DNA of 64,000 nt from Isoetes taiwanensis (GCA_021234155.1 JAJEKV010000528.1:94373-158372); one strand, 5' to 3'. Shown: positions 35,007 to 46,591, counted from the stretch's first letter. The notes: generated from the sequence alone by a model not told the origin. Numbers and translations are program-made.

Positions 35007-35015
35007 CCCATTTCC
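35007..35015. repeat. Candidate target-site duplication, right copy (CCCATTTCC)
   Basis: Matches 27185-27193. If the element between is removed, the minus strand joins 'GGCAAAGGGAAATGGG' to 'CTAAAGAGGCG' without changing the frame that reads GKGKWAKEAI. This supports insertion of the L1 into the older LINE. Confidence 0.45.
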
Positions 35016-35019
35016 CTTT

Positions 35020-37030
35020 GCCATGTGTGTCGTATCCCGGATATCTCGTATTACGTTGATTCTTCTAACTCTGTTCCCAAATATCTATTGATTTATAGTT
35101 GAACTTCTATTGTATCGGGACATTGGATTTAATGCAATAGAAGACTTGGACGAATCAAAGGGTTTGTTTTAGGGTTTTAAAGAGCGTGAGAGGAAGATCT
35201 TTCCAAGGTATCTCCCAATCATCGAGGAAGATGCTGCTCCAAGATATCTCCCAATCATCCGCTAAGCTTCACTTTGCTCACCCTGGCCTTCGAGCCCATT
35301 TTGCTGCTTGGGCACCAGCGCTTTGCCAATGTGGATAAGGAGGATTAGGGTTCGTGGAGGTGGCCATACCTCCCGGATCTATGACATCCGCCAAAGCATT
35401 GCCAAGGCTTTGGTTGCTTATTATCGAAGTATGTCGTGGCGGTCAAGAAAGAAATAATCTGGAAAGCTTGCAGCAAAGTGATGATCGAAGTCTTTTTGGT
35501 TGAGAAGTACTTCAGGTAAGTTACGCTCACTCGCAACTTGGAGAAAAACAACGAGGATTTAAATGTTTGTTCATTATTAATAAATTCTATTATTACATGC
35601 GAAACGAGAGGTGCCCTGAGAGGCCCCAACATACGATCTGCGGTCGTAGGATCGATGAATCCGACGATTGTGGTAGTCCAAGGTGCATCTTGTTTAGAAT
35701 ATGTATAGTTTTGATGAAATGTGGCATCATCTCGCTTACACCTGAGTAAAAGCTTTATGCATGTAGGTGTTTACGCTTTTATGCATGTAGGTTTTTCTAT
35801 TTAAGATGTTGTGAAATATCATTGACATTACACGGGTATGCGGTTTATTCAAGCATTGATCCGCTTCATAACAAGCATTGCTCGCTTCATAAAGGTGGAG
35901 TAGTATTGCTCATCTTCGTGAAAAAATGTGTGCTTTTTCAAAAAAACAAAACTTGAATGCTTTGGGACAATCAGATTATACATTCACACATTTACTTCTT
36001 TGGGACAAGCTAGAGAGGCTTTGATGAGGAAACAAGTTGGAAAGGTTATTGTACAGACAATTGCTTTATTAATGTTATGCACATTCTATTCCATTCGGCA
36101 CAATGAGATGGTGAATTCTCAAGTTTAATATAATTGTTCAAGTGCATGGTTTACAAATATGTTTAGTTTGGAGACTCCACTAGTATAGTAAATTAATATG
36201 GATCTCACTCGGATGTGCTATCAGTTACAAGGAAATAATTGTTCAAGTCGTTGATATCGCGATTGTAGTAACCAACATATAACTACCATTAACATTAATT
36301 AACACAAATCATTGCATCCAACACATTTAAATTAAAATCCCCCTAAAATCCCCTTTGAGTTGGGTGCATATTCACACAGGGGGTTACGTAGGGCAGTGAG
36401 AGCCCCTAAAAACTTACAATACATGTACAAAATTAACATCATTAAGTACATTCCCTCAAACTTAAAGTATTTTGCAAACTTTAATATACAAGATTCAAAA
36501 AACTTGTACATGCATACCCCTACAAACGAGGGTTGCTATGTACGGCCCAAATTAAGGAATAAATGGCAAAATATGCCCATCCGACAGCTCCGGGTGCCCG
36601 GAGTAACCCCCGCGGTGAGTATGCACCCAAACCACCCTAAAGTGGGTTGGCGCTACTCAACCCGACCATCTAAAATCTATATCTTGCAAAAGTGGATTTC
36701 CCTTGTAACTTTCTCGCTCTAATAGTCCCATCGAAAGTGGCACATACGCCCATTCACTCTAAATGTATGCAACCCCAATGGAGTTGGCCAAGGCATCAAA
36801 CTTCACACCTAATGAACCAAATGCTAGAGCTTTGTTATATTTCTCGATGCCGATACGAAGTCGACTCTAATGTCATCTTCCCTTCAACTTGAACTTGAAC
36901 TTGCACTTGCATCATCATTAACTTGCATTTCATCATTAAGCATTGTTCCCAACTTGCCTTTCTGTTACATATGGCCCGCCTCCCCCAGCCCTACTCTCCC
37001 TCTCTCTCTCACTCACCCCTTGCATAGACC
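35020..37030. other. No recognised gene
   Basis: The longest frame is 120 codons (36360-36722 plus) with no motif I know, and 95 codons on the minus strand (35632-35345), also unrecognised. No clear repeats. If the TSD is right, DNA immediately after 35015 may be the rest of the older LINE, but I could not identify its polymerase domain here. Confidence 0.35.
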
Positions 37031-37084
37031 CCCTTGATTTGCCCCCTTTCTTTTTCTCTCTCTAGGGTTTACAATCTCTCTCTA

Positions 37085-37502
37085 GACCCAAAACCCCAAA
37101 CCCCCAAAAGGTGCTCCGCCTGCCTTTCGAGTCCCCAAATTGGATTCCAAGCACCCTTGAGGCAGCCAAGAGACCCCTTAAACTTTGGCAACCCCAAAAC
37201 CCCAAACCCCAAAAAGGTGCTTCAAAACTTTCCGAGTCCCCAAATTGGATTCTAAGCACCCTTGAGGCAGCCGAGAACCCCCGACTTTGGAACCCCAAAA
37301 CCCCAAAACCCCCAAAAAGGTGCTAACCCGCCCAAACCCTGAGTCCCCAAATTGGATTTTAAGCACCCTTGAGGCACCCCAGAACCCCCAACTTTGGAAC
37401 CCCAAAACCCCCACACCCCAAAAGGTGCCTCCCTGCGTTTTTGAGTCCCAGATTGAATTCTAGGCACCTTTCCGCGGCCAGAGACCCCTCAAACTTTGGA
37501 AG
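37085..37502. repeat. Four-unit ~105-bp tandem repeat
   Basis: Units begin near 37088, 37192, 37291 and 37399. Each has an ACCCCAAAACCCC(A) head, AAAAGGTGC, 'GAGTCCCCAAATTGGATT', 'AAGCACCCTTGAGGCA' and a tail ACTTTGGA. The fourth is the most diverged. The overlapping minus-strand frames (Gly/Phe/Leu-rich) are repeat by-products. The CCCCAAAA runs resemble ciliate telomere sequence only by chance; they are not tandem hexa- or heptamers. Confidence 0.85.
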
Positions 37503-37504
37503 TC

Positions 37505-39150
37505 ATGGCCACGAAGATGGGCCGGCTGGGGAAACCTGAGGCGAGGGGCCGGGCCAGACAAACGGTCCTGATCAGCCATCATGGACAGGGGAGAGTCATC
37601 CTCCATGAAGAAGGAGGCTCCTGGAGCTAAAGGCCCTCGCCGAGGCCAGCCCGGCGGAAGGGATTGATTGCTCGCAGACCATAGGAACTCCCTGCCGGCA
37701 GAGAATTGAGCCATGTCAAAGGGAGTGGAGGCTAACAAGTTGCTCGTATTGAGGCTAGCGATTGCCCATCCGGGCTGGCATGGCGGTGGGAGATGGAGTC
37801 CGGCATCCCATGTGCTCAAAAGGCAAATGGTCGAGAAGAACGCATCACAGTCTGGAGACCCGCACGCCGCATGTGGAAGATGGCCTTGGCCTTGCACACT
37901 TCGAAGGTCGAAGCGGGCAGAGGTCAGCCGACATGCGGCCCGCCTAGACTCTATGTTCATCTCCGGACACCATGACGACACAGAGAGGGAGCGTGCAATG
38001 CAGAGACGGTGGTCACGGTGTCCTCGCTCTCGGCCGAGGTGAGGCAGCCACCACCATGGCATCGGGAGCGCAGTCGCTTCTTGCAGACAGCCGCATAGCC
38101 AGCCTTCTGATCTTCGTGAGTAAGTTCGAACAGCAAGCCCGCCCTCGACCAGGCCGGGCTCGAGCACGCCTCGCTACTGCAGCCTCGAGCTCCAGGCTGC
38201 GCAACCATCCACGCATTGCAGCCGTCTCCAATGAGAAATTATAGTCACCGCAGCTAGCAGTAGGCGTGAGATGGCTGCTGCCAGCTTAGTCTCTACAAGA
38301 GTCAGGTTCCCGACTTCACAGTGGCCAAGAACGCCGCTCGATCAAGCACCGCCACGTACCACGCCGGGCAAAATGACGCTCTCAAGATCGCTGTTCCCCG
38401 CTTCTCCAAATTACTCCACTTTGATCCAAATGCATTACTCCAAATTACTCCACGCCTATCATCTCAGCCTAATCACTACTAATTCCCAAGATAGACCGGC
38501 CCTCGCCCACCTTTGACCCGCCCAGCAGCGAGAACTCCGGGGCCTTGACGGAGAGGCCCAACCTGCAGTAGTTTGAGGCATGCGAGCGGCGGGGAGAGTC
38601 TCGCCAAACATCCGGAACACACATTCTCGACGGATGACATTCCGGGCGAAGTTCACATTTTCTCGGCAGCCCGTCATGGGGCTTTCCGAGTACCGTCGTG
38701 ACTGCATTGCCATATTCGGTTGCGGATGGGGAATAGGGTGATGGATATTGCGCCAGGGGCAGGATGTTGAAGGGGATCATCCCCGTGGACGGACCGACCT
38801 CACACCGGCAACAGAGGCACGCAGCGAGCTTGCCAGGTCGTGAGGCATTCGCCACGGGGTGCCGCAGATTGATTCGAGCCAGGATGCACATTTTCCGGCG
38901 TACCGCTATGCAAGTACCCCCAGCCCCAAGCGCAGTGCACGCCGGCCCCGCTTCGCCTCCCTCCTACCACGGCCCCCTTCTCCCTCGCTCCTACTCCCTC
39001 GCCTCCTCCCTCCCGCCTCCTACTCCCACTCCCACGCGCCCTCAGCCCACATGTTCCTCCGCCTCCATCTACTTCTCCCCTTTCACGGCCCTCGCCTGGC
39101 CCTCCCCAGCGACTTAGGGTTTCAGGCGATAACATCCCTGGCGACAAATA
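37505..39150. other. GC-rich segment before the plus-strand LINE; possibly its 5' part
   Basis: Base composition changes sharply to GC-rich at about 37.5 kb and remains so until 42.5 kb, suggesting one inserted unit. A 235-codon frame is open on the minus strand (38167-37460) and 80-120-codon frames on the plus strand, without motifs. By position it may contain the 5' region and ORF1 of the GC-rich LINE whose endonuclease starts at about 39.15 kb. Confidence 0.35.
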
Positions 39151-39159
39151 GGAATTGTG

Positions 39160-39970
39160 TCTCCAGGGTGGTCTCATGGAATTGTCGAGGCTTCCTTGTG
39201 AAGGGGCATCAACTTCGCGTGGCGACGATATGGATCTCATCTTTTTCATGGAGACGTGGGAGGCATGTCAGCACACGGGCTACTGATCTGCCGTTACCAA
39301 CATTTCTGGGTCTTCAATGCGCAATGCGGATTGTGAGGGGGGTTATGGTGGAGTGGTTTGCTACTACCGGGACAACCTTGGCATTATCTTGATTCCCTCG
39401 AAGACGTAGTACACAACCGACACTTGTGGGTTCGTGGTGCATAATACCGATGCAACCCTTTTTCCTCGGCGCTGTTATTTCCCACGCAGACGGCACCTTC
39501 TATCGCAGCCACCCCGGAGCGCGGATAGGATGGACCCTTATGTCGATCTATATGATGACATACAAGAGCACCAGCAGTTGGGTAGGGTCGTCCTTCTTGG
39601 AGAGACCCAATGCACCTGACAGAGTAGAGCAGCCCATGCGACTTGACCCCCTGTGACGATGTCCAGTAGCTACGCCACAGAAGCAAATCGCCACGAGGGT
39701 GGGATGGCCGGCTGTGTCACTCGCTAAGTGCGAACGTTGCTCTCGCTTATGTGGCATTTTTTGACTTGATAATTTGCAATGGCCTTTCACAAAGGCCCGA
39801 TTCCTCGCAAGTGCACGGCGCATGTGACAATCGTGGGGAGGGTCTAGTGTGGTGGACTATGTGCTCGTGGTGCTAAAGATATGCATCTCATCGATGCCTG
39901 GGTGGGCACTGACGAGCGGGATGAGGAGGTCGACTCGTGATCACCTCTCCCACTTTATTTGGACCTGTTT
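39160..39970 (+). pseudogene. Endonuclease domain of the GC-rich LINE
   Basis: Begins with VVSWNCRGF (39167-39193), the usual start of an APE-type LINE endonuclease. GGYGGVVCYYRDNLGI (about 39338-39385) and DLYDDIQEHQQLGRVVLLG (about 39544-39600) follow, the latter ending where the GDFN box is expected; here it reads GETQ. VVDYVLV (39850-39870) and LIDAWVGTDERDEEVDS (about 39885-39940) before a DHLPLYL-like remnant mark the SDH end of the domain. Several frameshifts are present, and the catalytic Asn and Asp cannot be assigned reliably. Confidence 0.7.
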
Positions 39971-40299
39971 GGCAAGCCGCCCGCATCCCCCACTATGCCA
40001 CCCTTCGCCGTCCTCGCTTGAGAGACTAGATTATCGCCAGAAAGTGAGGACTACGAGATGCTTATGGACGCTTCTCCCGCACTTCACTCTCCACACTAGA
40101 GCAACAGATGCATCACCGATTTCGCTATTACGATGCAATGACAGTGTTTTATAATTTCGCCGCCAGGTCAAGTAAATATTCCTTAAGCAGAATCGATGGT
40201 TTGATGCGAGTGTAAAGAACGCCAAGCGCAGCCCGGCTACATTCTGACCGTACGCCAGTAGTGCTGCACGTAGCACAAGCATCACGCCTATCCGGCGAC

Positions 40300-41520
40300 A
40301 CAAAGGCGCTGCATCTGCTGTGCATCGTGGGAGAGAGATGTTCTACCGGGCTGACATCATCCTCAACCTTTCGGGCGCAGAGTGTCAAGGCCGCCCCGCC
40401 TGGCCAGGGACATCACACCGGGCAAAGGGGAATAAGATCGTTGAAATTTATGACCCGCCAGTGGACGCCAGAGACGCCCATACCCCTGGGGATGGCCCCA
40501 TTGGTTCGTGGACGAGGATGTTGAGGAGGCCACCGAACGGGCTCGCTAATGGGAAGGCAAACCGACCTCATGGTATGCGTGCCGTTACTTCAAATGGGCA
40601 GGCAGGAAATTGTGCCGGTCCTCACTAATTGCTCAACGAGCATTGCAGAAGGTCTCCGGACAATGGACCACAAGCGGTTGTTCCACCACAAGGCTTATCT
40701 CCACAATCGTCCTACCACCACGGACGATCATGGTCAGCCAAGATTTGCCAACCGCTATCGGGCATTCTCGAAAGCAGCGACTTGACCACCGTGTGTGAGG
40801 CAGCAGATGTGGGTGCCCTCACAGGTAGGCTTTTGACCCCGCCACCAACGATTGACCATATCTTTACACTGCGGCACGATTGAAGATATGTAATGATCTA
40901 CCGGCAGGACTTGTATTGCCGTTTCGGATCTCTGCTAAGGCTTTTGATACGTTCCCTCGAAAAGATGTGGGCTAGATCAAGGCCAACCGGGCTCCCGCCG
41001 CCTCGTAAGCGCACGCCGTGATACGTTGTATGAGAGTGTTTTGGCGGGGATGCGACCGGCCGGGCCAAGCATTCACTCAGTAGTATCGGGGTCCCCAGGT
41101 TGCCCCCCTCGCCAACACTTGGCCTCTACGGGTCCGGGCTTAGAGCCCGCTTACCGGCGTGGGGGATGGCATACAGCTTTTGCATCAGGTCATCCGGCCA
41201 CCATCTTATGCGGCGATGTTGGCCTTCTTGCCCACACCCCTATCTGATCTCACCCGATGCCCTAGACACATTTTGTCGGGCTACATACATGCGGCGCCAA
41301 TCCGCCAAGACCGGTGGTGGTTCTCATATCCTCTTCCGTCACCCCATGCCTCCTGCACTCACATATCGGGACAGCACATTGGACGCCACGCCCACCTACA
41401 AGTACCTAGGGGTGGAGTTCCCTCCTCGCTTCTCATTGGGGCGCCTATCCGGCTTGTGTATGAGGGTCGGGAAAGCGCTTTATGCCATGCAACAACGACC
41501 ACCAGCGAGCTCTATGATTG
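40300..41520 (+). pseudogene. Reverse transcriptase domain of the GC-rich LINE
   Basis: Order of motifs: a segment LLNEHCRRSPDNGPQAVVPP in which WTTA-type RT1 sequence is recognisable (about 40628-40700), then the IDHIFTLRHD motif (about 40850-40882). ISAKAFDTFPR (about 40930-40962, RT motif A, DxxKAFD-like) is followed by LYESVLAGMRPAG (about 41023-41060) and a GSPGCPPSPTL.GLY block (RT motif B, about 41088-41125). ILCGDVGLLAHTPI lies at the YADD position (41208-41250), and TPTYKYLGVEFP at about 41390-41425. The YADD box reads CGDV, so polymerase activity would be lost even if frames were repaired. Confidence 0.8.
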
Positions 41521-42573
41521 GGGCCATCGGGCCACATCTGCCGGGCATCGGGTCAGCCCGCCGGCCCTTCAGACGTGGTCGAGGTTTGGGGCCCTGGCCT
41601 CTTTACGCACTGAATGACTTGGAGCAAAAGTGTAAGGCATTTTGGCACGCACTTGGGTGAAAACCTTCACCCCTATCAGATTCTCTCGGCCAGAAACGGA
41701 TTCTTGCCGCTTCACGGCAGCCCTTGATAGACACATCGTCATTTTCAGAAAGTGGTTACTATGGTGATGCTCGGGCTCCCCGCGACCGGGCGGGCTTACA
41801 CCGCGGGCCATGGGTCCCACCGCCAGTGGCCTGTTGAGGGGTAAGAGAGAACGTGCTGGTTCGCAGAGATGTCGTGCAGAGCAATGTGCGCAGTGTGGGC
41901 AAACGTCGATCGCGGGATAACATGGGAGTACTTAGACGCTTTTGTTTCCTTGGCAAGCTCTCGATCCCCTGCTCAGGAGCAGGTCAAAATGGCCCATTAC
42001 AAGGAGCACATCAACCCCTGCATAGCCCGGGGCCCACAAACACCGCTGTTCTCGAAGTCAGCCCCTTTAAAAAGCGCGCAGACTCATTGCCTCCATTCGC
42101 GACAAGCCCACCATCTTCGCATCGTCGAGGCGGGCGGTGGATTGGGAACCCCGCCAGACCCAGTTCGCCGCTGCCGTCAAAGCCGGGTGCTACGATGAGT
42201 CTCACACTTTCGAGTTGTCCAATTCCGGTCGGATCCGGGCGGATATCATGGTCCCGGAATGCCTGACATTCTTTGATGAACACACCGTCCAAGTCACGTG
42301 CCGGGGTCATACATTCCGAGGTAATTGACCTACAGGTCTGCTTTGCCCCGCTCAAGGCCACGATTAGGCACTACGGTGTGGTGCATGATCAGATATATTT
42401 GGGTGTTTCTCGTGATTTTATATGTTAGGGCCGGTTTGTCGGCGAGCTGCCGCCTGCCGCGGTTTTCCCTCAAACCCGCCGGGCTGGGTTTTTAATCCGC
42501 AAGAACCGGGCTGTCCGGCTTTTTGTATTGGGTCCCATAGACCGATTGGTCTCCCCGTGGACTATAAAAAGTA

Positions 42574-42598
42574 CCTTCCTTCCTTCCTTCCTTCCTTC
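42574..42598. repeat. (CTTC)n microsatellite, possible LINE tail
   Basis: Six tandem CTTC units follow 'ACTATAAAAAGTAC'. Several LINE clades end in short microsatellites instead of poly(A), and the position at the end of the GC-rich block fits a 3' tail. Confidence 0.6.
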
Positions 42599-42604
42599 AA
42601 TACA

Positions 42605-43740
42605 TGTCCATGAACTAAGCTGTGGACATGGCATCAAAGGAAGAATACTTTACCCCAATCGAACATCCTTCCTATCCAAGATTGAGGAATTGTATCAAGG
42701 TATTTCACATGCCTCCCACCTTCGTCACATTGTACATGTACTTGAAGGCATGTCATCATGTTGAACCTTAGGCTCATGTTCCTGCAATCTAAGTTGTTTC
42801 TACCTTCTACTAAGACGTACATTAATGCCATGTGCAGCTCGAGACTCTCACATGGTGCTATCCACATTGAGACTTGCCTCATCAACTTCTTGCAATGGTA
42901 TTGCCATCTACATTGGTCTCACATGAACTCAAAGATAGAGTGATGCGGACATATTATTTTCGAATGCAAAGATCCATTAACCCTTATTTGGGGCAAATTG
43001 CATTGTACCTCTTACTCATCAATGTGGGCATTTGTACAACCCATACATTGTTTGGCTCTTCAAACTGGTCAAAACCATCTGTTAAACTCTCTTGCCAAAG
43101 CTCGACTTTGCCACGTTTTCTTCATACTTTGAGATTACATTTTTCATATCTAACTCTAATTAGTTATTTATTTGTTTGATATGGTGGACTATATCAGACA
43201 TCATCTAGGTAATGCAAGAAGTTGGATTATACTGAATCCTATGGGTGTTGAACATACTTCATCTCCAATATGACCATCTAAAACAATCTTACCGTAATAC
43301 CGACAATTTTACCCATCCGACAATACTTCCATTGGAATGCATCATGCAATGGATTTTGAAAGTTCCTTAAGATATAGTCCTCTATGAGGGGTATGTCCTA
43401 GCCCCCTCAAAGAGTCATCCACCTCATTGAGGCTTCATGTCATTCACCTCATTAAAGCATACATATGGCTTCAGATACACAACTGGTGATTGCTCTTGTG
43501 AGATGTTTAAGAAAGTACAAATGTCTACATAATCGCGGAAGCCGCCCAGAAGTAGGCGGTTTGGGGAAATTTCATCAACCTAGTGGGTCATGTATAAGGT
43601 TGTAGCTTGATTCTTTAGCTACCCCTCTTCAAGCTTGTGAAGGAAGGTGTCTATTTGCTATATAGGCATGTAACTTTTACTCAATATAATGGTACTCTTT
43701 ATCCATAAAAAAAAAAAAAAATCATGCATTCAGTATGAGG
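42605..43740. other. No recognised gene; A15 run at 43707-43721
   Basis: The composition returns to AT-rich. Frames up to about 100 codons have no motif. The stretch ends in a 15-base A-run preceded by a transcript-like 3' end (GTAACTTTTACTCAATATAATGG). That could be a retroposed sequence on the plus strand, but no source gene or target duplication was recognised. Confidence 0.4.
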
Positions 43741-43744
43741 AGTG

Positions 43745-44630
43745 CACCATGTTAACAAATCAATAAACCAATGTTAGGAAAAAAGTAGAAGGCCCGAGAA
43801 AGAAGCTTAACATTAAAGTATCTTAATCTTAACATATATAAGTCACATATCGCAGATTCCAAAAAAAATGGTGGAGCCAGCAAAAGTAAATGAATAGAAA
43901 AAGGCGCAAGCATCGCATCAGCCATAGCGGCGTGCTTTTCATATGTAGCTTGATATTCTATCAAAAGTGATTTTGTTGTGCTTTTTTATATATAGCTTAA
44001 TGTCTTAAAAGTAAACTTTTGAGCTCGCATCTGCAAGAGATAGACAAATTGCCCGACCGATGTGCTTTATCACTCATTCATCTTAGCAGGTTTGGTACAT
44101 TGGTTAAGAGTGGGTAGTCACGCATTGCGAGCTATGCAATAACTAAAAAGAAACTGTTATAAAAGTTTGATGGAACAACTCCACAATTGAGCTGCCAAAA
44201 ATATTAACATGTTGGATGATGTACTTGCCAAGGCTTATCACCGGATTAAAAGACTCCACCTTTTCCTTTTTTCGGAAAACCCCTAGTAATAAGCTCTTGT
44301 GAAGTTTAAGAGATTTATAGCTGAAGTTTATATAGAAAGAATCGGGTAAGAATCCTCGGCCACCGCAAAGATATGATATATAATATGTGAACCCAAGATA
44401 ACCGATCAAAAGACGCGACTCCGTAACCGGATCAATGACATAAAATATATACTGGACATGCAGAGGCTAATAATCAACACTCCCAAATGCCTCAAAATTA
44501 TTGACCACTAAGAGCCACAAAGATCATAGTATAGATATCCACCTGCACCCACTTAGCTCCCGCTCAATCTAAAACAATATAGATCAATTTTTTCGCCTCT
44601 TCTTTTATTTTATTTTTTTCGAACAAACAC
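43745..44630. other. No recognised gene
   Basis: AT-rich with minus-strand frames of 70-88 codons lacking motifs. It may be part of the LTR or downstream end of the copia relic that follows on the minus strand. Confidence 0.35.
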
Positions 44631-44633
44631 CAA

Positions 44634-45419
44634 TCACATGACCAACTTCTTGCAATAATAATAAATTCTTTTCACTTTTGATCCGATTCCGAGCAATAAA
44701 TATGCATCCTTAAGAAAAGGTTGAATTACATCATGAGGCATCAAAGCTTTGATATTTAGCGGATTATATGAAAAAGTATCAAAGACTTGTGGTAAATCTT
44801 TAAGGACCATAGCTACTCCTTCTTCATCATCAAGTGGAGAACCTATGGATGCTAATTGTTGTTGTAAAGCATTATACTCGCTTACAAAACTCACTACATT
44901 GCTGCCACTGAATGCCATTGTAGACTTCCCTTTATCCCCATAAATGCTATTTAGAAAGTCCCATATTTCTTTAGCAATTGTAAAAGCAATCACTGTTGGT
45001 GCGAGCGCAATTGTAAAAGCAATCAATGTTGGTGCGAGATTATTGCTCAAGCATTGCTGAAGTATAGCTCGCTTTGGCATCTTCTTGCTCCCACTTAGTT
45101 GCAAGATCGGCATCTGCAGTTTAGCTTATGTGCCATCTACAATCTTACTCATGTCTCTTTCTAAGAAGAAAGAATTGATGTGTTCCAAATATTAAATTTA
45201 TCTCCATCAAATTTTTCCACTGTTACAGGAGATAGAATTGAATAATTGGTAATTGCACAAGAATTGCCATGTATAATCCACCAAGATCTTCGCTCCCACT
45301 CGGGCTTTATATCCGTTGTTTAAAGAGTATCCACCTGACATCATTAACCACCAAGGCCCAATAAGGACAAGACCGTTGGCACAAAGACCAAGCAAGCCAT
45401 AATCCGGTTGGGCAAACAA
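44634..45419 (-). pseudogene. Ty1/copia gag (UBN2-type) relic
   Basis: The minus-strand frame 45113-44634 contains AKEIWDFLNSIYGDKGKS followed by VVSFVSEYNALQQQLASIG, then DDEEGVAMVLKDLPQVFDTF. This is the central and C-terminal part of copia-type gag (nucleocapsid precursor; UBN2/Retrotran_gag family). Upstream, 45230-45114 shows a shifted KFDGDKFNIWN-like segment, corresponding to the usual LDG.NY..W start. A 33-bp tandem duplication (44974-45006 and 45007-45039) repeats IAFTIALAPTV-type sequence within the domain. No zinc knuckle, protease or polymerase follows. No PBS was found. Confidence 0.75.
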
Positions 45420-45429
45420 AATGCTTTAA

Positions 45430-46285
45430 AGAAACCGTAAGCTTTTATGTTTTCAAAAGAAGAAGTCAAGGGAAGGGCTACACATCATAAACAATAACAC
45501 ACATGCCTAACCATGCACACCACGCGATAAAAGCATTTACGAAGTATAATCTGGTCAGGCATGCCATATAAAACAATAATAAACAATACAGTATTAATAT
45601 CCATAGTTTAGGGAGGGAAGGTGGGATCAAGAAGGGAACCTTGAGATTGCTGAGATGAAGAAGCACCGATATAAGAAGCTAGTGAAGATTCCTCCAATAA
45701 CAATTCCAATGGACCAAAACCGCTGGCTCCAATTGGGATATATGCATGTAGAGTTCTTGTCCTACCATCGAACAAATCTATACAAATATTCAAAACAACT
45801 GGTGGTCTGGGGAGTTTAGTTCAATGGTTCAATTTCCCAAAATGTGAGATGTCATGCTTAATGGTTCAGTAATAGTGTTAATACAATATTTATATACATA
45901 ATGTTGTGTATGGGGTCCAATTGTTTGGCCCCAACGATTGCTATGTATAGATCGTCAGATAAGGGAAAAAAAGAAGTGTAGAACTAGAGTCTATATATGG
46001 TAGAATGGTATTTGAGTCCATGTTGACAATTGTTTTTCAAGCTTGTTTTATACGGCAAACCGCTTTTATCCATCGGCCGTTGACATCTGCCATCTGTTAG
46101 ATGGAGTGAAATTGTCATTAAAGCTTGGGTTCATGCATGCCCAAGTTACTAAATGTCACCTGATTTTATCATTTCTTTTGCTCCTGAACCCACTGGCGCT
46201 TCTCAATGAAAATCCTCAACCAAATCTTAGAATTGAGTCCTAGAACTTGCAAAGCATGGTTGGCCTGGAATTGCGAGCCAATCCA
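45430..46285. other. No recognised gene
   Basis: Frames of 61-66 codons only. Nothing recognisable on either strand. Confidence 0.4.
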
Positions 46286-46288
46286 TCA

Positions 46289-46591
46289 GGGTAAAAGCAT
46301 GCTACGGTGTACCACTTTTGGAACCCTCAAAAGTACCTACACTAGGTACTTTTAAAACTGGTACTTTCTGGTTTTTCTTTCCATTAAAATCAATAGAAAA
46401 TGTCCATCTATAGTACTAGAGGATAACAATAATATTAGAGACAAAATAAATGAATTAACTCTCAAACTTATTGTTTATTGTGGCAACTATACAAGTTCCC
46501 CAAGATTTCCAAGATCTTGGGTACTTTTTGGGTAGTTTCAAGACGCCCCTAAAAAGTACTTTAGATGGTACACCCTAGCATGCTTTCACCC
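46289..46591. mobile_element. MITE with ~26-bp terminal inverted repeats
   Basis: The left end GGGTAAAAGCATGCTACGGT (46289) is an imperfect inverse of the right end; read on the minus strand from 46591 this is GGGTGAAAGCATGCTAGGGT. The match continues through GTACCA, then AAAGTAC-containing sequence on both sides. The element is 303 bp, AT-rich and without coding capacity, as usual for a MITE. The flanks carry a short direct repeat: ATCA, or CATCA if the last base is counted as flank. The TSD length does not settle the superfamily. Confidence 0.85.

Larger units (their letters stand above)
39150..42600 (+). mobile_element. GC-rich non-LTR retrotransposon (EN-RT), decayed
   Basis: Plus-strand LINE relic with endonuclease (39.15-39.97 kb) and reverse transcriptase (40.5-41.5 kb) domains in the normal order, followed by about 1 kb of unassigned sequence. 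It ends in a (CTTC)n tail at 42574-42598. Its motifs differ from the L1-type LINE at 27-35 kb: IDHIFTLRH, YKYLGVEFP, SPTL.GLY. They recall LINEs frequent in algae and early-diverging land plants, although that affiliation is from memory of motif style only. Frames are broken many times. Confidence 0.75.

Noticed and set aside
37088-37420. CCCCAAAA runs resembling ciliate telomere repeats
   Set aside because: They occur once or twice per 105-bp tandem unit, not as a pure tandem array, and plant telomeres are CCCTAAA.
37460-38167. 235-codon minus-strand open frame
   Set aside because: It lies in GC-rich DNA where stops are scarce, several other frames are open over the same bases, and no motif or plausible start is present.
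38859-39392. 177-codon plus-strand frame upstream of the endonuclease
   Set aside because: Its first half is Pro/Leu/Ser low-complexity from C-rich repeats. Only the last part (VVSWNCRGF) is meaningful and is annotated with the LINE endonuclease.
44085-44140. Possible tRNA-like segment near 'TGGTTAAGAGTGGGTAGTCA'
   Set aside because: No acceptor stem, anticodon loop or TTC box could be arranged into a cloverleaf.
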